This document shows positions 7,076 through 11,603 of a DNA stretch of 11,603 nt, one piece after another; position 1 is the first letter of the stretch, and each line of letters begins with the position of its first letter. Below the pieces are notes generated by a model. It was not told the DNA's origin. It made no database searches and was given only the letters and a program-made list of their open reading frames with translations. Location of the stretch: assembly GCA_034429475.1 (NCBI GenBank), contig DAOUGD010000321.1, positions 1 through 11,603 of the forward strand. The letters run 5' to 3'. Position numbers and translations under genes: made by a program. The DNA comes from JAKQHY01 sp034429475 (lineage in GTDB: Bacteria; Chloroflexota; Anaerolineae; B4-G1; SLSP01).

Positions 7076-8073
7076 AATCTACAACCCGGCGCCGTCCTTC
7101 ATTATTCGCTATTCGCTATTCGCTATTCGCTATTCGCTATTTGCTATTCGCCATTTTGCTCCTCACTGCCTGCGCGCCCAAACCGCTGCTGCGACCTAAC
7201 GGCGTGGCGGTCGCGCCGGATGGCAGCATCTATGTGATGGATCGCGGCAATTATCGCGTCGTTCATTTCAGTGCAGCGGGTAAAGTGCTAGGGACGTTCG
7301 GCAAGTTCGGGACAGGACCGGAAGACATCCACAGTGGGTGGGATGCCGCGCTGGACTCACAGGGCAATATCGCCATCTGTAACTTTGTGCTTTCAGCCGA
7401 AGGGGACCTGTTGCGGGATGGCGTCCGCGTCTTCACGTCCAAAGGCCAATTCGTGCGAGAAATCGGCGGTCAGGATTATTTAGACGAAACGACATCCATC
7501 AACAAACCTTATGGCCTGGACATTGATGCGCAGGATCGCGTCTATATTGCTGATTTTGACAGCAGTACATTGCGGGTCTTCGATGCCCAAGGAACCCTGC
7601 TCGGCGTCTACTTTGGCGAGATCGGCAGCGAAGCCGGTCAGTTCAACGGCATCAATGACGTAGCGGTAGATGACACACGCGGCCTGATTTACCTTTCCGA
7701 CAACATCAACAGCCGCATTCAGCAATTTGCCGTGACTTTCACCCCCGATGGCGTTCCAATCTTTACCTACCGCCATAGTTTCGGCGAGTACGGCGATGGC
7801 CCCGCGCAACTGGCGTACCCGCAGGGATTGGCCGTGGATGAAGCCACAGGTCGTCTGTACGTCGCGGACCATGCCAACCGGCGTATCCAGGTTTTTGACC
7901 CAGAGGGACACCGGATTGCCGGCTTCGCGCCGCCGGACGCCCATCTCTGGCAAATTCTGCAACTGACCGTCGGCCCCGACAGCGCGGTGTACGCCACCGA
8001 TAGCTACAATAATGCCGTGTGGATTTTTGAACCTGATGGCGCTGTACGCAGCCGGTTTGAGGTAAACCCATGA
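7072..8073 (+). CDS. NHL-repeat beta-propeller lipoprotein
   Basis: The 333-residue product has a basic N-terminus (RRR at 6-8), a hydrophobic segment and a lipobox LTAC with Cys34, so it is probably lipidated and held on the outer face of the membrane. The rest is NHL-type blades: PNGVAVAPDGSIYVMDRGNYRV, YGLDIDAQDRVYIAD, DVAVDDTRGLIYLSD, PQGLAVDEATGRLYVADHANRRI and a final PDSAVYATDSYNNAV, giving about five or six blades. NHL propellers usually bind proteins or carbohydrates and lack a fixed enzymatic role. I chose ATG 7072 over 7045 because it gives the ATGA overlap with the methyltransferase stop and a proper signal peptide. The signal peptide is encoded by heptamer repeats, placing Arg15 and Arg22 inside the hydrophobic stretch, which is unusual. 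It overlaps the kinase gene by 4 bases and may be its extracytoplasmic partner (inference). Confidence 0.85.
   Translation: MKSTTRRRPSLFAIRYSLFAIRYLLFAILLLTACAPKPLLRPNGVAVAPDGSIYVMDRGNYRVVHFSAAGKVLGTFGKFGTGPEDIHSGWDAALDSQGNIAICNFVLSAEGDLLRDGVRVFTSKGQFVREIGGQDYLDETTSINKPYGLDIDAQDRVYIADFDSSTLRVFDAQGTLLGVYFGEIGSEAGQFNGINDVAVDDTRGLIYLSDNINSRIQQFAVTFTPDGVPIFTYRHSFGEYGDGPAQLAYPQGLAVDEATGRLYVADHANRRIQVFDPEGHRIAGFAPPDAHLWQILQLTVGPDSAVYATDSYNNAVWIFEPDGAVRSRFEVNP
7104..7152. repeat. ATTCGCT heptamer tract coding for a signal peptide
   Basis: Five perfect ATTCGCT units run from 7104 to 7138, followed by ATTTGCT (7139-7145) and ATTCGCC (7146-7152). Because 7 and 3 share no factor, the translation repeats every seven residues (FAIRYSL, FAIRYLL, FAILLL). 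The tract supplies the hydrophobic core of the lipoprotein signal peptide. Confidence 0.95.
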
Positions 8074-10895
8074 AACTGCGGATACCCGTCTCTATCAAAA
8101 TTACGACCCCCTTGATGGCGATTATCATTCTGAGCATCGGGCTGTCGGGCTACCGCATCTACCAGGCCAGCACACAACGTTGGCAGGCAGAAATGGATCG
8201 GCGGCTGGAACGGGTCGCTACACTGGCCGCTGCCGCAGTGGACATTTCCACCCTCCAGCAGATCCAACAGCCGGTTGATATCAATAGTGCCGCCTATGCA
8301 ATAGTGGCCGAGACACTCGATCGCGCCGTGGCGATGGGCAACATCGAATGGATTGGCATTTATTACGCCAAAGATGATTATTTCTACTACTGGGTAGACA
8401 GCAGTTACAGCGGAGTGGGATACCCGTTCTTCTACCCCACGGACGCGCACCGGGCCACGTTGATAGATCGCCAGGTCCGCCCAATCCGTTACACGGATGA
8501 ATTCGGCGCTTATTACGGCTTCGTGGCCCCCATCGTGGCGCAAACCGAAACCGGCGAGGAAATTATCGGCATCCTCGAAGCCTCACTCAGCGCCGAATCC
8601 AGTCAGTTGCTGGAACAGGACACCCTCTCGCGGGTAGCCCCCATCCTGGTCGGTGGTATCGTCCTGGCGATCGGGGCGGCGGCCCTGGTGATGCTCGGCG
8701 TCTTCTATCGTCCCATCCAACAACTGCACAAAGGCGCTACAGAATTGCTCCACGGACATTTGGGCTACACCATCCCCCCGTTGTCCAATGATGAAATCGG
8801 CGATCTGGCGGAGGCCTTCAACCAAATGTCCATTAAAATCAGCCAGCTTTACGGAAAGTTGCAGGCCTATAACCGCGAATTGGAAGATCGGGTCAGGGAA
8901 CGCACCATGGAACTGCGTGAGGAACGCAACCGCCTCAACATCATCCTTCTCAACATTGCCGAGGGCTTGGTCGTCACCCGGCTTGACGGGCGGATCGAAT
9001 TAGCCAATCCGGCCTTCGCCAACATCATCGGACAACCGCCGGAAAAACTGGCGGGACAGACGCTCGAGGCCGTGCTGCCTATCGCCGAATTGACCAGCCT
9101 GGTGGCCGATGCGCTGGCGATGCCGGAACAAGTTTTTGCGCTGAATATCGCCTGGAAGGGAACGAACGGCGGCAAGCCGCGTATTTACAAAGTAGTGGCC
9201 TGTGCCCTGATGGAGCGTGAAACTGCGACGCCCGCCGTTCTGGGCGCCGTCGCCATCCTGCACGACATCACCCACGAAGCCGAGGTGGATCAGATGAAAA
9301 CCGACTTCATCTCCACCGTCTCGCACGAACTGCGCACCCCCTTGACCTCGGTATTGGGTTTTGGCAAGCTCATCCTCAAGACGTTCGAGCGCAGCATCGC
9401 CCCACGAATGCCGGAAGATCGGCGCGCCCAGCAGGCCGCGCAGCGCGTCCGCGACAACCTGGACATCATCGTGTCCGAGGCGGAACGACTCACACGGCTC
9501 ATCAATGACGTGTTGGACATCGCTAAAATTGAGGCGGGCAAGATCGAGTGGCACATGGACAACGCGCACATTGCCAACGTCATCCAGAACGCCGTCGCCG
9601 CGACCTCATCGCTGGCGCAAAGCAAAGGGCTGGCAGTGGAGATACTTCCCGTCCCACCTCTGCCTCAGGTGTACATTGACCGGGATCGCATTATCCAGGT
9701 CCTCGCCAACCTGCTTTCCAATGCCATCAAATTCACCGACGCCGGCAGCATCCAGATCAGCGCGCAGACCTTCACCCTCCAGGCGGACGGCGTTTGCATG
9801 CCGGAAGTGCCTTTCGCCGCCCATCTGCACGACCTTTCGGAAGGGCCGTGGGTGGCGGTCAGCGTGCGCGATACCGGCGTCGGCATCGCCTCGGAAAATT
9901 TGGAGGAGGTCTTCGAGAAATTCAAACAGGTGGGCGACCTGATGACCAATCGGCCCAAAGGCACCGGCCTGGGATTGACCATCTCCAAAGAAATTGTGGA
10001 ACATCACGGCGGGCGCATCTGGGTGGAAAGCGTCGCGGGAGAGGGCAGCGTCTTCACCTTCGTCCTGCCGGCGCGCAGCCAGCAGCCCACCCTCGCCCCC
10101 CTGGTGGAAGGCATCCGGGCGCACGCCGAAGAGGTGGGAGAACTCCAGCCCAGGGGCTTGCGCATTCTGGTAGTAGACGACGAGGCCCACATTCGCGAAC
10201 TGCTCTACCAGGAACTCAGCGAGGCCGGTTACGCTGTCTTGCAGGCCGCCGACGGCGTGGAGGGTCTCACCATAGCGCGTGCAGAACAGCCCAACCTCGT
10301 CATTATGGATTTGATGATGCCCGGCATCAGCGGCTTCGACGCAATCAGCGCGCTGCGCAGCGACGAAAAAACCGCGAACATTCCGGTTATGATCCTCTCC
10401 GTCCTGGAGGACCGCGAGAAGGGTTACCGCCTGGGCGCGGACGCCTATCTGACCAAGCCGATCAACACTGCCGAAGTGCTGGATACCGTCCAACGGCTGC
10501 TAATGCGCGCCGCACGCGGCGAAGGGCACAAGAAAGTGCTGGTTATCGAAGAGGATGCCTCGGCGGTGGACACGATCACCAAAGTCTTCCACGAAAAGGG
10601 ATACGACATCGTCAGCGCCGCCAATACCACCGAAGGCGTCTCCAAAGCCCTGACCGAGCGCCCGCGGTTTATCATTCTGGACGCCCTGGTCTCACGCATG
10701 AACGACTACGAAATCCTGCGCACGCTCAAATGCACGCGGGAGACGCAATCCGCAAGCATTGTCGTTATCGCCATGCACGACTCCACCGAGAACCTCGAAG
10801 AAGTGCTCCAAAAAGGCGCGGACTACTACGGCGGCCCGGACGAACTCGAAAAATGGGTGGAAGCGCTGAGTAAAGAAGTTGAAAAGAAATCATAA
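8070..10895 (+). CDS. Membrane hybrid histidine kinase, PAS and two receivers
   Basis: The 941-residue protein has, in order: membrane helix 1 (about 12-28); an extracytoplasmic Cache-like sensor region (about 35-185); membrane helix 2 (about 190-213); HAMP (about 214-268) with a coiled coil (to about 290); PAS (about 292-405); HisKA with SHELRTPL and phospho-acceptor His419; HATPase with N547/N551 (NLLSN), DTGVGI from D601 and GTGLGL from 631; receiver 1 (about 697-812) with D703/D704, phospho-acceptor D747 and K796; and receiver 2 (about 822-935) with D871. Receiver 2 has EED in place of DD and glycine where the conserved lysine should be (G922), so it is probably degenerate. There is no DNA-binding output domain, so the output must go to another protein. 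GAGG at 8058-8061 precedes ATG 8070, which overlaps the lipoprotein stop (ATGA). Confidence 0.93.
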   Translation: MKLRIPVSIKITTPLMAIIILSIGLSGYRIYQASTQRWQAEMDRRLERVATLAAAAVDISTLQQIQQPVDINSAAYAIVAETLDRAVAMGNIEWIGIYYAKDDYFYYWVDSSYSGVGYPFFYPTDAHRATLIDRQVRPIRYTDEFGAYYGFVAPIVAQTETGEEIIGILEASLSAESSQLLEQDTLSRVAPILVGGIVLAIGAAALVMLGVFYRPIQQLHKGATELLHGHLGYTIPPLSNDEIGDLAEAFNQMSIKISQLYGKLQAYNRELEDRVRERTMELREERNRLNIILLNIAEGLVVTRLDGRIELANPAFANIIGQPPEKLAGQTLEAVLPIAELTSLVADALAMPEQVFALNIAWKGTNGGKPRIYKVVACALMERETATPAVLGAVAILHDITHEAEVDQMKTDFISTVSHELRTPLTSVLGFGKLILKTFERSIAPRMPEDRRAQQAAQRVRDNLDIIVSEAERLTRLINDVLDIAKIEAGKIEWHMDNAHIANVIQNAVAATSSLAQSKGLAVEILPVPPLPQVYIDRDRIIQVLANLLSNAIKFTDAGSIQISAQTFTLQADGVCMPEVPFAAHLHDLSEGPWVAVSVRDTGVGIASENLEEVFEKFKQVGDLMTNRPKGTGLGLTISKEIVEHHGGRIWVESVAGEGSVFTFVLPARSQQPTLAPLVEGIRAHAEEVGELQPRGLRILVVDDEAHIRELLYQELSEAGYAVLQAADGVEGLTIARAEQPNLVIMDLMMPGISGFDAISALRSDEKTANIPVMILSVLEDREKGYRLGADAYLTKPINTAEVLDTVQRLLMRAARGEGHKKVLVIEEDASAVDTITKVFHEKGYDIVSAANTTEGVSKALTERPRFIILDALVSRMNDYEILRTLKCTRETQSASIVVIAMHDSTENLEEVLQKGADYYGGPDELEKWVEALSKEVEKKS

Positions 10896-10906
10896 GAACT
10901 TATAAT
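10879..10906 (+). promoter_or_regulatory. Sigma-70 promoter for the LysM gene
   Basis: TTGAAA (10879-10884, five of six to the -35 consensus) and a perfect TATAAT (10901-10906) are separated by 16 bases. The -35 box lies within the last codons of the kinase gene. Transcription would start near 10913, giving a leader of about 100 bases before the LysM start. The hexamers stand out against the GC-rich surroundings. Confidence 0.75.
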
Positions 10907-10956
10907 GAGATCAATAAGGGGTGATCGGAAACTGGCGCCCCGTAATTTGTTGCTTC

Positions 10957-10998
10957 TTACTCATTTCTGATTACCCATTTCCAATTTCCAGTTAACCA
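10957..10998. repeat. Degenerate heptamer tract (TTWCCCA type) before LysM gene
   Basis: Six 7-base units can be read without gaps: TTACTCA, TTTCTGA, TTACCCA, TTTCCAA, TTTCCAG, TTAACCA. The last base of the tract is the first base of the Shine-Dalgarno AAAGGAG (10998-11004). It has the same position relative to its gene as the tract at 4-45 and lies in the untranslated leader downstream of the promoter. Confidence 0.7.
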
Positions 10999-11011
10999 AA
11001 GGAGAACTGTC

Positions 11012-11281
11012 ATGCCAGTCGAAAAGAAGATGAAAATCGGCGAAGAGGAAGAAGCTCAGGGTGTGTGGGCGCGGGGACACGGCGCCGTCGCCAAAGAGGT
11101 CGCCGCAGGATCGACCGCTCCCAAGACTTACATGGTCAAAGCCGGCGACAGCCTGAGCAAAATCGCCAAAGACTTGCTGGGCGACGCCAACCGCTGGAAG
11201 GAAATTTACGAGGCCAATAAGGACGACATCAAAGACCCCAACGTTCTGAACGTCGGTCAGAAACTGGTCATCCCCTCCTGA
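11012..11281 (+). CDS. Small cytoplasmic LysM-domain protein
   Basis: The 89-residue protein has one C-terminal LysM domain (about 39-88): the YMVKAGDSLSKIAKDLLGD start, a central RWKEIYEANKD helix and the LNVGQKLVIPS ending are textbook. The first 38 residues are charged (EEEE at 11-14) and contain no signal peptide or membrane segment, so it is predicted to be cytoplasmic. This is odd for a peptidoglycan-binding fold. Cytoplasmic LysM proteins are known, such as the potassium-binding Kbp/YgaU of E. coli, which also has a BON domain that is missing here. AAAGGAG at 10998-11004 is 7 bases before the ATG. It is a monocistronic unit with its own promoter (10879-10906) and terminator (11308-11335), implying strong, independent expression. 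Confidence 0.9.
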   Translation: MPVEKKMKIGEEEEAQGVWARGHGAVAKEVAAGSTAPKTYMVKAGDSLSKIAKDLLGDANRWKEIYEANKDDIKDPNVLNVGQKLVIPS

Positions 11282-11307
11282 ACCCGCCACATTCCCGCCA
11301 AACATCC

Positions 11308-11335
11308 AGAGCCTGCCACATTGCAGGCTCTTTTT
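11308..11335 (+). terminator. Intrinsic terminator after the LysM gene
   Basis: Perfect 9-base stem AGAGCCTGC (11308-11316) and GCAGGCTCT (11323-11331) with a 6-base CACATT loop, followed by T-rich TTTTTGTTG. It starts 27 bases after the LysM stop codon. It isolates the LysM unit from the following gene. Confidence 0.93.
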
Positions 11336-11336
11336 G

Positions 11337-11364
11337 TTGCCGTTCCGCCCACTTTGGGTACAAT
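11337..11364 (+). promoter_or_regulatory. Possible promoter for the 3' partial gene
   Basis: TTGCCG (11337-11342, four of six) and TACAAT (11359-11364, five of six) with a 16-base spacer sit just after the terminator. The start point would be near 11371, giving a leader of about 57 bases to the TTG start at 11428. This is moderate support only, as the -35 box is weak. Confidence 0.45.
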
Positions 11365-11412
11365 CGGCAGGGGCGTATGCCAAAGATCACACGACGGCCC
11401 CAATCCAATACG

Positions 11413-11418
11413 AAAGGA
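11413..11418 (+). promoter_or_regulatory. Shine-Dalgarno deciding the TTG start
   Basis: AAAGGA lies 9 bases before the TTG at 11428. The in-frame ATG at 11377 has only AGGGG at 11369-11373, 3 bases away, and falls about 6 bases from the predicted transcription start. The TTG is therefore preferred. Confidence 0.55.
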
Positions 11419-11427
11419 AAAAAGACC

Positions 11428-11603
11428 TTGCCACTGCTCACTTCTAAATTCACACGGCTGCTGTTACTGCTGCTCAGCCTGGTCGGCAGCAGTTGCCGCC
11501 GGAACGTCACCGACATGGACCCGGCCCTGGCGACCACCGCCGCCAGGAATCCCCAAATCACTATCGCTGTCCCGACTGCCACGCCCGCCCCCATCACCCC
11601 CAC
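11428..11603 (+). CDS. Secreted or lipoprotein precursor, 3' truncated by window
   Basis: An open frame starting at TTG 11428 reads MPLLTSKFTRLLLLLLSLVGSSC and stays open to the window end (58 complete codons). The basic N-terminus, leucine run and VGSSC suggest a signal peptide. Lipidation at Cys23 is possible, but the lipobox is poor because glycine occupies the -3 position. After it comes a Pro/Thr/Ala-rich stretch (PTATPAPITPT), typical of the linker following a lipoprotein anchor. The same frame also opens from ATG 11377, which would add 17 mostly basic and polar residues. The mature domain is outside the window, so no function can be given. It is preceded by a terminator and a possible promoter, so it begins a new transcription unit. 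Confidence 0.7.
   Translation, partial: MPLLTSKFTRLLLLLLSLVGSSCRRNVTDMDPALATTAARNPQITIAVPTATPAPITP

Noticed and set aside
10918..10941. GGGGTG/CGCCCC hairpin after the kinase gene
   Set aside because: Only six pairs including a wobble, a 12-base loop and no T-run after it. It lies downstream of the LysM promoter, so it is unlikely to be a terminator.
11268..11603. Minus-strand open frame at the right edge
   Set aside because: It runs across the terminator and the + strand signal-peptide frame and has no recognisable features.

Overview
The window is GC-rich and almost fully coding on the + strand. Heptamer-repeat tracts, a hybrid sensor kinase, an NHL lipoprotein and a type III-like RAMP module together suggest a free-living environmental bacterium. 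A Chloroflexota (Anaerolineae-like) origin is my best guess, but it is inferred from style and not from a marker gene. Cyanobacteria, which also carry tandem heptamers, cannot be excluded.

Region 1 (61-6383) looks like a CRISPR-type RAMP module. It starts with a 1070-residue protein carrying three RAMP/Cas7-like units, each with its own glycine-rich loop. A GTG-started zinc-ribbon protein of unknown family overlaps its end. Next come a YhcG/DUF1016 PD-(D/E)XK nuclease and a Cas6-like RAMP protein. No Cas10, Cas1/Cas2 or CRISPR array is visible here; the upstream side is cut off 60 bases before the first gene.

Region 2 (6389-10895) follows without a break: a class I SAM methyltransferase, an NHL-propeller lipoprotein (ATGA overlap) and a 941-residue membrane hybrid histidine kinase (ATGA overlap) with two receiver domains, the second degenerate. 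The seven genes from 61 to 10895 have junctions between -17 and +6 bases, so they could be one long transcript, although the CRISPR-like and signalling halves may be unrelated in function.

Region 3 (10896-11603) is separate. A near-consensus sigma-70 promoter overlaps the end of the kinase gene and drives a small cytoplasmic LysM protein that ends at a strong intrinsic terminator. A second, weaker promoter then precedes a secreted-protein or lipoprotein gene, probably TTG-started, that runs off the window.

A theme that crosses gene boundaries is degenerate 7-8 bp tandem repeats. Two tracts lie directly before Shine-Dalgarno sites (4-45 and 10957-10998). One has been co-opted as a signal-peptide coding sequence (7104-7152), and one forms an in-frame lysine/glutamate-rich insert in the Cas6-like gene (about 5862-5990). 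A perfect 29-base palindrome sits inside the YhcG-type nuclease gene (4435-4463).
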